This document shows positions 47,237-58,933 of a DNA stretch of 64,000 bases, piece by piece. The notes below the pieces were generated by a model. It made no database searches. It was not told the DNA's origin and worked only from the letters and a program-made list of their open reading frames with translations. How positions within the stretch are numbered: position 1 is the stretch's first letter; each line of letters begins with the position of its first letter. This DNA comes from Bretschneidera sinensis (taxonomy: Eukaryota; Streptophyta; Magnoliopsida; Brassicales; Akaniaceae), in the NCBI GenBank assembly GCA_023935145.1, contig CM043700.1:36015620-36079619 (forward strand). The letters are read 5' to 3'. The position numbers and the translations under genes were made by a program.

Positions 47237-49390
47237 GTTGTACCTCATGGTGTTTTTAATATAATTCTTTTACTTATAAAAAAAACAATTATGTAACATT
47301 CTAAACCTTTTAATAGATTGATGACCTCTTAATAGATTCACGACTTGTTGGTTTTGAATATTTGGAATCGAAAATGTTGAAGGCTATGATTTGTTAAGTG
47401 GAGTGGAAAAACCTATTATCTCTATTTTTTTTTTGACAGAAAAAGTAACCTATTATCTCCATTAAGGAAGGATGGTTCAATACTTTTGGGTTTTGGTTTA
47501 GTGGAAAATATTTTGTAAATGAAGATGAGTTTATAGACTTCATTGATATATTATCTTGAAAGGAAGAGTACTGAGCATATGAATTTATTTTACTTTAACA
47601 GTGAAAGGAAGTGTACTTAAAAAAACAGTGAAAGGAAGAGCAACTGAACTTTTGAATTTAAGTCTGGGTTCTATATCTAACTATTCCATAACATCAAATT
47701 TGCATAAATGCTTTTTCACTAAATAAAGTTCCCTGTCCTACCATTCCTTATTTTAGGATATTCTCAGAACCTCCCTAGAAATCATCTGATTCACTAGAAG
47801 ATGTTGTTCTAGACATGTTTGGCACAAAAATACATATTTCTTTGCATGCTTGACTTAGGTTTAAAAATCTTATTTCTTTCCTTTCAAAAGATATTTATGA
47901 TTGTGCATAAAACATTATATATTGTTGTTTACTTGTTAATTTTTTTTTTCTTTGTTTGCATATGTTTTTAAAAGCTCACTGATGCCCAACTTCCTTCCAA
48001 ATTTTAGGAGTTGAGAATTGAGAACTGCCATTTAGTCTTGTTGTGAACCTCAAATGCGTCCATTCTTTTTTACTTAAAAGGAAAATAAAGATAGATGTTA
48101 GTATTTTGGGTTGTTTCGATGATGCTGTTTAAATTGATAAATTATTTAGGTTTCATTACCACTGATCAGTGACTTGATGTCTTGTGTAAATTCAGTTTTA
48201 TTCTATTACATTCACACTGCTTATGGGTTTTGGGAGATGATTTATTTTTTCTTTCAAAAGAAGCTTATCTCTTTCTTATTGAAGTGTCCACCGACTACAT
48301 TCTTACCACCATTGTATTGATGCCACGACCACTTCAAGGTGAAAATGCAATTTCTTGTGTATCTAGTGAGTATTAGAACATTTTTTATACTGCATAGAAG
48401 GCATTGTTTAGAACATTGAACCAGCATTGATGTTTTCTTAATGAATATATTGACATTTATTGTATTTAATATTCCTTAATTTGTTGGGCTTGGAGGAAGG
48501 GTATATAACAATTGGTCTAGACTCCATACGTGCAAACAGTTATGTGCTTTATTTATATGTATGGGAAATCCTTTTAGAGTTTGTAAGAAACTTCATTGAG
48601 GTGAAGATTATCATTAATCTTAGCAGTCATATATATGAGTACATAAGCTAGATCTTATGCTATGTATGGTTGAAATGGGGGCTGTTTTGTTGCAGCAGGG
48701 GTTTGTAATGTTATAACTGTTTGGATTGGAATTTGTTCTTCTTGCTGGTTAATAATGCTATCACTGTGGCTATAGTTAATAGTTTAATACCTCTTTCCAT
48801 GATCAAGATGGCCGAGTGACATGTAAAATATGTGGTAAAAATCTTGAGATCAATTAATATTTTTTGGAATATGATACCAGAGGCTAAGTTCTGTGAAGTT
48901 TCTTATATATAGCAATTCAGACGCTAAGTTCTTATTATTAGTTGATTTGAAAGTTTCCCAGTTTCTTTCCCTTTTTGGATCAGTTTTCTTTGAATTGGAT
49001 ATTATTGAGTTGATTTTATATTATACAGGTTTATTTAGATTTGCAAAATGTCTTTAAAACAGGGTTTATTTTGTCGATTTCTTTTAAAAAGAGTTATTCT
49101 GGCCATGGTCACAGAGATCTTTGTGAAAGTTAGAGATAATCTTTTCTCTTAGATGAATTTGTTTTATCCTCTGTTTCTTTTTTGTTGTTTCCTTGTTAAG
49201 TTGTGAATTGGCTACATTGTTTGGATTGTATATTCATTTTTCTTTTGCATGAGGTTTTATGGAAAAATAGAGGAATTTCTACCCGTTTTTCTATAAAATA
49301 TGATAAGCAACTTTTGTTTTATGTAAATTTCGCTGCAATTAGCTACTCAATATTCGGAGGAGTTTAATCTTTATTGTTTCCTAATTGTAG
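47237..49390 (+). other. CACTA intron sequence without further features
   Basis: T-rich, intron-like DNA between the copia array and the last Transposase_24 exon. Open frames of 60-64 codons near 48182 and 48460 have no recognisable content. It ends with a good acceptor (CTAATTGTAG) at 49390. Confidence 0.5.
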
Positions 49391-50079
49391 GTGACAGCTG
49401 AAGCTCGTGTTGCTAAACTTGTTATAACTTCAGGATTCTCTGAAGCTAGCAATAATTTAGCAAAACAAAATGAAGTCTTCACCGAGCTTATGGGTGAAGA
49501 GTGTTCCGGTCGTGTCCGAGGTAAGGGGTTTGGAGTTACACCCTCTCCTGTATATGGACTTTCAGCTCAAATGAGGAATGATATGGGATACCATGGGGCT
49601 TATGCTGAAGAGATAAATAGTTTGAGAGCATAAATGGAAGAAAACAATAATAGTATGCGCATTAGATTGAACAATATGTGCATCAGATTGAACAACAGGC
49701 GCATCAGATTCAAGAAATAACAGCTAAGCACGATGATCAAATGAACAGTATGCAATCCCAAGTTGATGAGCTGAAGTCTTTACTACAACAGTTGGTAAAT
49801 AGAGGACCTCATAATTGATGTTGATGGTAAAATAATTTTCCAAACTACATTCCCTTATTTTGTTTTGTATGAATTTTATATGTTAACTATGATTGTTTTT
49901 TTTTTTGTGTAAATGAGATGACTTTTGTATTGAGTAAAGAAATTTTTATGGATATTTGATGGTACATTTTATAAATTGAAGAACATTTGAAATTTTATGG
50001 ATTTGATGGTACATTTTATTTATTGAAGGGTATTAGTGTTGATATTTAAGCTAAAATAATGTAAAAAAAACAATTAAAA

Positions 50080-50493
50080 CCATTTTTAACGGTGCTTAAA
50101 AACAATTTTTAGCGACGCTTACAACCACTTTTAGCCACGCTTAAAAGTGACGTAATATGAATATGTCCACAATATAGCGGCGCTTCTAAGCGCTAGTATA
50201 TTTCGGCGCTTAAAAGGGCCGAAATATACCGGTGCTTCTAAGCTCCGCTATATAAATGCTGGTATATTTCGGCACTGAAAAGAGCCGAAATATACCGGCA
50301 CTTCTAAGCGCCGGTATATTGCAATGCTTAGAAGCGCCGAAAAAATATGCATATTACGGCACTTTCTTTAAGCGCCAGTATTTGCGCTTCGACACTACAC
50401 ATACTGGCGCTTTATCCGGCGCTTACAATAAGCGCCAGTAATTCATATTGCGTTACTTTAAAGCACCGGCATTGACCTTTTTATCTTGTAGTG
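50080..50493. repeat. Right subterminal repeats and terminus of the CACTA element
   Basis: Words such as AAGCGCCGGTATAT, in both orientations, recur about ten times, mirroring the left end. The last 13 bp are the inverted repeat ending TTGTAGTG at 50493. Confidence 0.8.
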
Positions 50494-50495
50494 TT

Positions 50496-50670
50496 TGTTG
50501 GGATTTTACCCCAAAAATCTACCTACTCAAACATAAAATAATTAAATAGGTAAATAAACAAACAAATATCAAGCACCTCCTACTAGAACAACCAACTATA
50601 AACTAGGAAACCACTTTTCCCAAACCAATTAGAATTATTCTTTGTGAGAATTTGAGCCAAAATCCTAACA
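50496..50670 (-). repeat. Shortened solo LTR of family C
   Basis: 175 bp, from TGTTGGGATTTTACC to AAAATCCTAACA on the plus strand, same orientation as the LTR at 1482-1839 but lacking its middle. Its first T is also the last T of the CACTA target duplication. No 5-bp duplication of its own could be matched. Confidence 0.7.
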
Positions 50671-51291
50671 AATCTCTACTAACACATCATCAACAAATCT
50701 AACTTTCTTCTTGGTTGGCGTGATCCTTCCTTTTGGTGTTTCCATATCTCCTCCACCTAATTTTCCAAGCAAAACTTTCTCATCCAACACATACAAACTG
50801 AATCCCAAATACTACTATGCGGTAACAACAGTATAGAACAAGGTGTTGATCCCACGAAGAGAACATTCTACAATCAGAGTCTCAGGCAAAAAATAATGGA
50901 AACAAAATTAAAAATTAATATTAAGAAAATGTTGAGAATTAAATGATACAATTGAATTAAGTGAAAGAAAATCAAAAATGAGTAACACAAAGTCCAAGAA
51001 TCCCTCCTAAATTTCACAGCTTCAACTTGTATCGATTCAGTAATTATAACTCAACTACGTATTTCACATCCCAAATACGTAATCGGAAAATAATAGTGAA
51101 AGCACCAAAAATATTCTTTTGCAAATTATTATGAGAAATCTACTTCTTGTTTTTACAAGTAATGCAATGGTCAATCATATACGATATCTTAAATCGACGA
51201 TATATCTGGAGACAATAACGTAGTAAAGGACCAGCATATATAATTAATATACCGAAATCAATTGCATCCTAAATTCTACACATAAGAGATA
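50671..51291. other. Intergenic DNA, no feature recognised
   Basis: AT-rich sequence without open frames of note or clear similarity to other parts of the window. Confidence 0.5.
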
Positions 51292-52164
51292 TGTTTGGAA
51301 TTTTGTCTAAGAATTAAAGGCTGAAGTTTTTCAACTTCAGGTTTCTAAGCTGCAGCACAGGCTTAGCGCACCACGGCCACTCGCAAGGAGGACTTGCATC
51401 CTCCTGGAGTGCACTGTGGCACAGGCTGCACTGCGCCGTGGCACGAGCCTGTAAGCTGCGGCTCGGACCAGCCGCACCGCGGCCACCAACAAGTAGGGGT
51501 TTCTCCCCTGGAGTGCACCACGGCGCGAAGCACACCTGATACCTGATGATGAGTTTTTTAAGCTGGTGCGTTGGTTTTGAATAAAATGCACAGGTTCACT
51601 TAGACCACTTAGAGGGCCATAATTATTTGGTTCTCAAGATCAAAGGGTTGAGATTGGCTTCAAATTGGTTGTGGTAGTTGTTGCTCTATATATAAAGGGT
51701 TATCTAGGAGCAATAACAACAAGATAGCAACAAGAGAAACAGGGAAGAAACACAAGAAGAAATATTATTCCAAGAGTGGCTGGTGTTTAGAGAGATAGGC
51801 TGTCAAATCTTCAGAGGTGTTTCTAGTAAGAGAGAGTATTCAAAATTGGGGTTTTAAGGGTTTTTAATTGGAATTTTCTTGGGGAAAATTCCAGGGAAAC
51901 ACTTTGCTCGTATCTCTTTCTTTTCTCTTCTCTCATTCATTAAGAACTCATAGTTCTTGAAGAGGTATTGCTATAATTGTAAGAACTCCATTGATTTAGT
52001 GCAGAGAGCTCGGAGGAGCTCACGGGGATGTAGGCAATTTGCCGAACCTCGATAACAATTGCTTGTGTTTTCTCTTTTGTGGTTTGATTCTTATCCTGGT
52101 CTAAATCATTCTGGTTTGGGTGTTTGAAGGTCACAACCTGGGATTCTAAAGGTGATTTTCAACA
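51292..52164 (+). repeat. 5' LTR of copia element 51292-57354
   Basis: 873 bp, TGTTTGGAATTT to TTTTCAACA. The GC-rich island at 51345-51540 is built from CCACGG/CCGTGG-type words. It lacks a 22-bp piece present in the 3' LTR near 56695-56716. Confidence 0.9.
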
Positions 52165-52350
52165 GTGGTATCAGAGCTAGAACAGTGGTATCAGAGTAAG
52201 ACTCCAAGAATCAAAGGAAACTTCTTGGGTGATTTAAGAACAGTGTTGGGATAAAGATTTGATCGGGTTCTTGAGGTTTAGAAGTTGGAGAGAAGAGATT
52301 TGGAAAGCAATTGTGAGTGCTGCATAAATCTTAGGATTTTTTCCTGCAAA

Positions 52351-53724
52351 ATGGGTTCAAACTTCATTGTTAAGAAGTTTGATGGAAAGGGAGACTTTGC
52401 CCTTTGGAAGCGGAAAATCAAGGCGGTTCTTATGCAACAAAAGGTGGACTTGGCGATTGGAGAAGATGACGATTTTTCAGCAAGTATCACAGAGCTCCAG
52501 CGGAATGAGGTGAAGAAGATAGCGTATAACACTATCTTTCTGCACATGTCGGATAGTGTGACAAGGGAATATGTAGATTCAGAAGATCCAGCTGTCATTT
52601 AGAAGAAACTAGATGAGTTGTTTCTTACCAAAACTCTCTCTAATAAAATCTATCTTCTGAAACATATATTTGCTTTTAAAATGGATCATAATAAAGAGTT
52701 GCAAGATAATCTTGATGTGTTTAATAAACTAGTTCAAGATTTGACTAATTGTAGTATAACATTCTCGGATGAACAATTGGCTGTTATATTGTTGAATTCT
52801 CTTCCCGATTGTTTTGAAAGCTTGATTAATGTTATTGAATATGGAAGAGATACACTAACCAAAGAAATTGTGATTAATGCTATAAGGGCTCATGATTTCA
52901 AAACTAAGATGAGGGAAGGATCAAGCGGAGAAGGTCTGTTTGTTAGAAGAAGGCCTGTAAGTCAGAATGGCAGCAACATCTATGGCAACTACCAGGATAA
53001 ACCAAAGGGTAGAGGTCAAAGCCATGGAAGATTGCATTCTAAACCGAAGATTGGAGGAAAGCGATGCTACTACTGCAATAAGGAGGGCCATTTCAAGAGA
53101 GATTGCAAGAAAATGATAAGGGATGAGAAAGAAAAAGGCCTTACCAATAATGGAGAGGCTTCAATTGCCAAGGGAGAACATCAAGATGATGATGTTCTTG
53201 TTATGTGCTTAAATGTGAGCGAGAGAAAAAGCAGCGAGAAATGGATCTTGGATTCCGGGTGCACTTATCACATGTGTCCTCACCATGATTGGTTTAAGAA
53301 TTTTAAGGAAACCAATGAAGGAAATGTTTTCTTGGGGAATGATACTTCTTGCCAAGTGAGGGGCATAGGAGACATCCAATTGAGGATGTTTGATGGAGTT
53401 ACAAGGCTACTGCGGAATGTGAGATATCTTCCAAATTTGAGAAAAAAATTGATCTCATTGGGGAAACTAGATTCCATGGGGTACACATACCAAGCAGAGG
53501 GAGGAAAGATCAAGATAACCAAGGGAGCCTTGGTGGTGATCAAAGCAGCGATAAAGGATGGTCTCTATGAGATGATTGGAGAGACGGACATCAAGGATCA
53601 AGCAGCAAGCTTGATGGCTAAGATTGATAAGGCGGTTCTTTGGCATAATTGCTTGGGACATATGAGCAAAAAGGGGCTGCAAGTTCTCAGCAAGGATGGT
53701 TTACTTGATGGTGACAAGGTATAA
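52351..53724 (+). pseudogene. copia gag and protease, two stops
   Basis: One frame from ATG 52351, interrupted by TAG at 52600 (a Trp codon in relatives) and ending at TAA 53722. UBN2-type gag, an intact CCHC knuckle (CYYCNKEGHFKRDC), a single Gly/Arg/His-rich block before it, an intact protease motif (LDSGCTYHMCP) and most of the pre-integrase domain (WHNCLGHMS) are visible. A single stop separates gag from the rest, so decay is modest. Confidence 0.85.
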
Positions 53725-54644
53725 AAACTTGATTTCTACGAGAGTTGTGTTCTTGGGAAGCAACATCGGCTTAGCTTCAACACCGGAGTGCACAAATCAA
53801 AGGATATTCTTAACTACATTCATGCCGATCTTTGGGGCCAGCAAGAAAACCAACACAAAGAGGTAATATTAACTTTCTTTCTTTGATTGATGATTATTCT
53901 AAAAAGGTTTAGGTTTATTTGTTTAAAAACAAATTGGATGCTTTGAATAAGTTTGTGGTGTGGAAAAAGTTGCTGGAAACTCAAACGGGCAAGGTAGTTA
54001 AGGTTTTGAGAACCGATAATGGCTAGAAATTTTGCAATCAAGATTTTGACAAATTTTGTGACTTCAATGGGATTCTAAGACATAGAACGGTTGTGAAAAC
54101 CCCTCAGCAAAATGGAGTTGCTGAGAGGATGAATAGGACCATTTTGGACAAGGTTAGGTGTATGATTATTGGCTCCGGTTTACCCCAGTGTTTTTGGGGG
54201 GAAGCTGTATCTACTGTTGTGTATTTGGTTAATAGATCACTCTCTAGAGCTTTGGATCTTAAGACTCCCAAGGAGATATGGAGTGGAAAACCTCTTGAGT
54301 TAAGCAACCTTAGGACTTTTGGATGTGTTGCATTTGCACATCAAAAGAATGATAAACTTAGCCCAAGGTCTAGAAAGTGTGTGTTTCTAGGATATGGTGA
54401 AGGGGTTAAGGGGTATAGGTTGTGGTCCTTAGAGCCAAAAGGAACTAAATTCATAACAAGTAGGGATGTCATTTTTAATAAGCTATTATTTCCCTATTTG
54501 GAGAAAACTAACCCTGCAGGGGAAAGTGAGCAAACCAGCCTGGTTTATGTGGAGCATAGCATCAAAGAAAATTCGGTTCAAGTAAAGCAAGAAAGGCAGG
54601 AGGGTTCGAATCAGGTAGAACCCATTGATGAAGGCCAAGCTTAA
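53725..54644 (+). pseudogene. copia integrase, frameshifted
   Basis: The zinc finger continues after the stop, but its first Cys is Tyr. The first catalytic Asp lies in HADLWG near 53822, and a small indel right after it shifts the frame. The second Asp region contains a TAG near 54024. From 54093 the frame is open to 54644 with TPQQNGVAERMNRTI (catalytic Glu) and CVFLGYGEGVKGYRLW. Inactive as it stands. Confidence 0.85.
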
Positions 54645-56378
54645 GACACTCAAGAGGAGGCTGAACTAGAAATGGATGATGTAGCAAATCAGAATGATTA
54701 TCAGCTCACAAGAGACTGGGAAATGAGGCAGATCAGACCACCTTTGAGATATGGTTTTGCGGATGCTAATATAACAGCTCTTTACTCAGAAGGAGGGATA
54801 ATCAACTATGAACCAGAAACTTACATTGATGCCATAAGATGTAAGGATTCATCAAGATGGAAGCTAGCTATGGAGGAGGAAATGCATTCTTTGAGGAAAA
54901 ACAACTCTTGGGAATTGGAGCCTAAACCAGAAAAACAGAGAGTTGTGGATTATAAGTGGATTTACAATATCAAAGAAGGAAACACTCCAAGAGATAAATT
55001 CCAGTTTAAGGCTAGGCTAGTGGCGAAGGGGTTCACACAAAGAGAAGGAATAGATTTCACAGAAATTTTCTCAATGGTTGTGAAATACAAGACGATAAGG
55101 ATAGTGTCAGCTATGGTGGTCCAATTTAATTGGAAGATTGAACAAATGGATATGAAGACAGCGTTCTTACATGGAGAGCTTGATGAGACTATCTACATGA
55201 GACAACCCGAAGGCTATGAGGAAAAAAAGCAGGGGGATTTGGTGTGCAAATTGAAGAAATCTCTCTATGGCCTGAAGCAATCACACGACAATGGAAAAAA
55301 AAGGTTTGATTCCTTTGTAACTAGCTTGGGTTTCATGAGGAGCTACTATGATTCGTGCTTGTACTACAAAGGTCACAAGGTGGAGGAAATGGTGATTATC
55401 CTCATCTATGTTGATGATATGCTATTGTTGGGTAGCAACAAGGAGAGGATAGAAAGGTTGAAGTCTCAACTCAGTTCGGAGTTTGAGATGAAGGATCTTG
55501 GTCATGCTCAAAAGATCCCTGGGATGAGTATAATCCAGGAAAGGGAGAGAAACAGGTTAAAGGTTTCTTAGACTTCTTACATAAAAAATATGATATCTAA
55601 ATTCTCTATGGAAGATAGTAAACCAGTAAAGATTCCCCTTGCTGGTCATTTCAAGTTCTCCAGCAATCAATGTCCTAGATTGGATGAGGAGAAGAAAGAA
55701 ATGGAAAATGTCATTTACTCTAGTGCGGTTGGATCAGTCATGTTCATGATGGTAAGCACTAGACCCGATATTTCTCATGCCATTAATGTTCTCAGTAGGT
55801 TTATGAGTAATCCTGAAAAGGAGCATTGGCTTGGGATGAAGTGGTTGTTGAGGTATTTGAAGGGAAGCTCAGATGTGGGGCTTGTTTACGAGAAGAGGGG
55901 TAAGTCCATCTGGTTAGAAGGATATGCTGATTCAGACTATGGAGCAGACTGGGATAAGAGAAGATCGATTACCTCATACTTCTTCAACTTAAATAGATGT
56001 TGTATAAGTTGGAAGGCTCAGTTATAGCCGGTGGTAGCACTCTCAACAACTGAAGCAGAGTACATAGCAGCAACAGAAGCTATTAAGGAGGCTATGTGGT
56101 GTAAAGGGTTGTTGGAAGAGTTAAAGGTCCTAAAAGAGCAGGTGGTGGTGTATTCGGATAACCAAAGTGCGTTGTATTTGTGTAAGAATCCGGTGTTCCA
56201 TGAGAGGACTAAGCATATGGATGATCAGTATTATTTCATTCGGGAAAATGTTACGAAAGAAAGCATTCATGTGGACAAAGTAGCAATGGAAGAAAATCTT
56301 GCAGATTTAGGCACTAAAGTTCTAACTCTAAGCAAGTTCAATCATTGCCTTGAACTTATTAGAATTGAAATTGGATGA
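54645..56378 (+). pseudogene. copia reverse transcriptase and RNase H, two stops
   Basis: The frame is the same as the integrase C-terminus and runs through TAG at 55569 and TAG at 56025 to TGA at 56376. RT has ARLVAKGFTQREGIDF, MDMKTAFLHGEL and the intact catalytic YVDDMLLL at about 55408. RNase H has ADSDYGADWDKRRS, STTEAEYIAA and SDNQSALYL. All catalytic acids are present; only nonsense changes block translation. Confidence 0.85.
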
Positions 56379-56459
56379 TGTGGTGACTCATGTTGAGTTT
56401 GGATCCTGAGTTCTCTGCACAATTGGTTCGGGTTTAACTTCTTAGACAAAGGTAGAGTT

Positions 56460-57354
56460 TGTTGGGAATTTTGTTTAAGAATTAAAGGCTGAAGTTTTTC
56501 AGCTTCAGGCCTCTGAGCCGCGGTGCAGGCTTAGCGCGCAGCGGCCACCTGCAAGGAGGACTTGCATCCTCCTAGAGTGCGCCACAGCACAGGCTGCTCT
56601 GAGCCATGGCATGGGCCTGTGCATTACAGCACGGACCAGCCGCGCCGTGGCCATCAGCAAGTAGGGGTTTCTCTTTTGGAGCGCGCCACGGCGCACCCTA
56701 TTCTGTGCCGTGGCGCGAAGCACACCTGATACCTGATGATAAGTTTTTTTAGTTGGTGCGTTGGTTTTGATTAAAACGCACAGGTTCACTTAGACCACTT
56801 AGAGGGCCATGATTGTTTGGTTCTCAAGATCAAATGGTTGAGATTGGCTTCAAATTGGTTGTGGTAGTTATTGCTCTATATATAAAGGGTTATCTAAGAG
56901 CAATAACAACAAGATAGCTATAAGAGAAACAGGAAAGAAACACACGAAGAAGTCTCATTCCAAGAGTGGCTGGTGTTTAGAGAGATAGGCTCTCAAATCT
57001 TCAGCTATGTTTCTAGTCAAAGAGAATATTCAAGATTGGGGTTTTAGGGCTTTGTAATTGGAATTTTCTTGGAGAAAATTCCAGGGAAACACTTTGCTCT
57101 TATCTCTTTCTTTTCTCTTCTCTCATTCATCAAGAACACATAGTTCTTGAAGAGGTGTTGCTGTAATTGTAAGAACTCCATTGATTTAGTGCAGAGAGTT
57201 CGGAGGAGCTCACGAGGACGTAGGCAATTTGCCAAACCTCGATAACAATTGCTTGTATTTTCTATTTTGTGGTTTGATTCTTGTCCTTGTCCAAATCATT
57301 CTGGTTTGGGTGTTTGAAGGTCACAACCTGGGATTCTAAAGGTGATTTTCAACA
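56460..57354 (+). repeat. 3' LTR of copia element 51292-57354
   Basis: 895 bp, preceded by a purine-rich stretch (AGACAAAGGTAGAG). GC-rich island at 56515-56735. R-region dyad TCAAGAACACATAGTTCTTGA near 57128-57148 can form an 8-bp-stem hairpin. Confidence 0.9.
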
Positions 57355-57592
57355 AGAAGCATGACTGAACTTGTATGGAGAAAAAGAACAACAATCACCG
57401 AAGTTAAATAAAATCCATGGAAGAAGAAAATATAATTGACTGTCACACAAAAACATCAACTTCAATATTAAATAAATGGAACAGCTCAAAATAATTATTC
57501 AATGTTAAAAACACAAATACTGAAATAAATACAAGCCAAACCCGCTATGTTTACCAGTTTATCTCTTTGCCTTGGTTGAAACTTAGCTTAGC
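57355..57592. other. Short spacer between two copia elements
   Basis: 238 bp of A-rich DNA with no recognisable feature. Confidence 0.5.
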
Positions 57593-58495
57593 TGATAATA
57601 CATAATCACAATAGCTCTCTAGAAATTCAATATGTATCTCTTCAGAAAAATCAAAACTGCCATAACTTTCTCTAGAAAAATCATATTTATGAGCCATCAA
57701 ATTCTCCAGAAAATTGACATTCGGATCTTTCCAGGCATATATGGCTCATTTCCTGGTTCTTTCTGAATCAATACAGTTTAATCTATAAAAATGATTGATT
57801 TGTACGGGCAATTCTGGCAATTTAGTAAAACTGCTTTTCACCCTTTGTTAGTGACAATATGACTTAGCAAAATGCTCAATTTAGTTTTAACAGTCTAGAA
57901 ATGATGGGTTTTGTTGCACTCCTCTTGGGAAACCCGGTTTCACTCTGAATTGGTTCGGATGTTGTGGATGATATATTAATCTTGATAGTAATACACAAAT
58001 AATCAATGATACAGCCAAGATCTTTTCATATTAAACTTGTCAAGAATTCATATATATATATATATATATTGAGAAGATGAGTTAGAAACAAACCGGAATC
58101 CATTGCAAGCAAGCCTCCTTGGGTTGATCTTCTAAGACTATAGGGAGAACCACCTTTGGTATGGGAACCAATCAACTAAATGTTAGAGGGGAGGGAGAAG
58201 AACTGTCTATTTCAATAAAATTTAACACACGTTAAACACCCTGCCCTGATGTCTATTTATTTCCCTGTGCCTTAGGGACCATAACCGTAACAGTTACCTC
58301 ACACATGCACATTGGGTATTTGGCCCATTAACAAAGACCTATACCACATCGGGCTTCTACACATAAGGTGGCCCATACTAAAGAACCTTGATACTTTGGA
58401 GACCCATAAAAATTATATCACTTAATTGGGTCTTTTATTAGATAACGGGTCTACATGTACAATGTTGTAATATATCTGAACCCAAAATTCCAATA
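57593..58495 (-). repeat. 3' LTR of copia element 57593-62083
   Basis: About 903 bp. Its outer end is taken as TGATAATAC at 57593; the inner end reads TATTGG on the minus strand where the partner has TGTTGG. A TA microsatellite at about 58049-58069 is shorter than in the partner LTR. Confidence 0.75.
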
Positions 58496-58933
58496 ATCTC
58501 CCACTTGGGTTACATATGTTATCCTTTATATTGCACATGAAGATAACCTTAATTGAGCTCATTTGTGCTATCTAAACCAAAATATCCAATAACAATCTGG
58601 TCCATTAACCATATCAATGTAGGATCAAAGCGGCCTTTATCACATTTATCGTAACAAGACCCATCAGTGGTCACAACACTAACACAATTAACGACATAGA
58701 TCTAGTATGGATGTGTAGCATGGAAATTACATGAAACGTGATCTTAAACATGTCAATTTCCAACTGCTCCTCAATATGACTCAAAAGAATCAGATGAAAT
58801 ACTTTCAAACATTAAATGCAAAACTGCAATGAAAGTCATTATAGAGTAATCAAAAATACATAATCCAAAGTCTGTACAAAACAACATAACCACGTCAGTT
58901 AAGCAAAAATAAAAGGCCAAATACAAAATCCCA

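Larger units (their letters stand above)
38724..49818 (+). pseudogene. TNPA-type Transposase_24 gene, split and decayed
   Basis: Likely exons: 38724-38938 (MYRSKYIPPSV start, His/Asp/Glu-rich), 39019-39262, about 39398-39600, about 39886-39979, then, beyond the copia array, 49391-49818. Exon 2 has VHFNARNQPIKKDGQILSSW, typical of plant Transposase_24 (Ptta/En/Spm) proteins. Later patterns are GKKWKDYRYVLKR, THKRKDETFIDE and EVFTELMGEECSGRVRGKG, ending in a Gln-rich coiled coil. Breaks: a frame change near 39209, stops in the third exon (39522, 39548 and 39568), and a shift near 49634. Related proteins bind subterminal repeats and aid transposition; this one cannot be made intact. Confidence 0.75.
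33816..50493 (+). mobile_element. CACTA (En/Spm-type) DNA transposon, 16.7 kb
   Basis: Both ends carry the 13-bp inverted repeat CACTACAAGATAA (33816-33828 and, complemented, 50481-50493). The 3-bp target duplication TTT flanks it (33813-33815 and 50494-50496). Dense subterminal repeats occupy about 420 bp at each end. A decayed Transposase_24 gene lies on the plus strand. I found no catalytic TNPD/Transposase_21 ORF, so it looks non-autonomous or internally replaced. 6.4 kb of its length is a later copia array. It probably moved by cut-and-paste with help from an autonomous relative. Confidence 0.9.
51292..57354 (+). mobile_element. Ty1/copia element (family B), near full length, inactive
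   Basis: 6063 bp with LTRs of 873 and 895 bp, primer-binding site TGGTATCAGAGC at 52166-52177 and the full copia order gag, protease, integrase, RT, RNase H. Protein similarity places it close to family A (Tork/Tnt1-like). Stops lie at 52600, 53722, 54642, 55569 and 56025, with a frameshift in the integrase. Flanking pentamers AGATA and AGAAG do not match, so a target duplication is not confirmed. Confidence 0.9.

Noticed and set aside
51287..57359. Target duplication for the family B copia element
   Set aside because: AGATA and AGAAG share only three positions, so I do not claim it.
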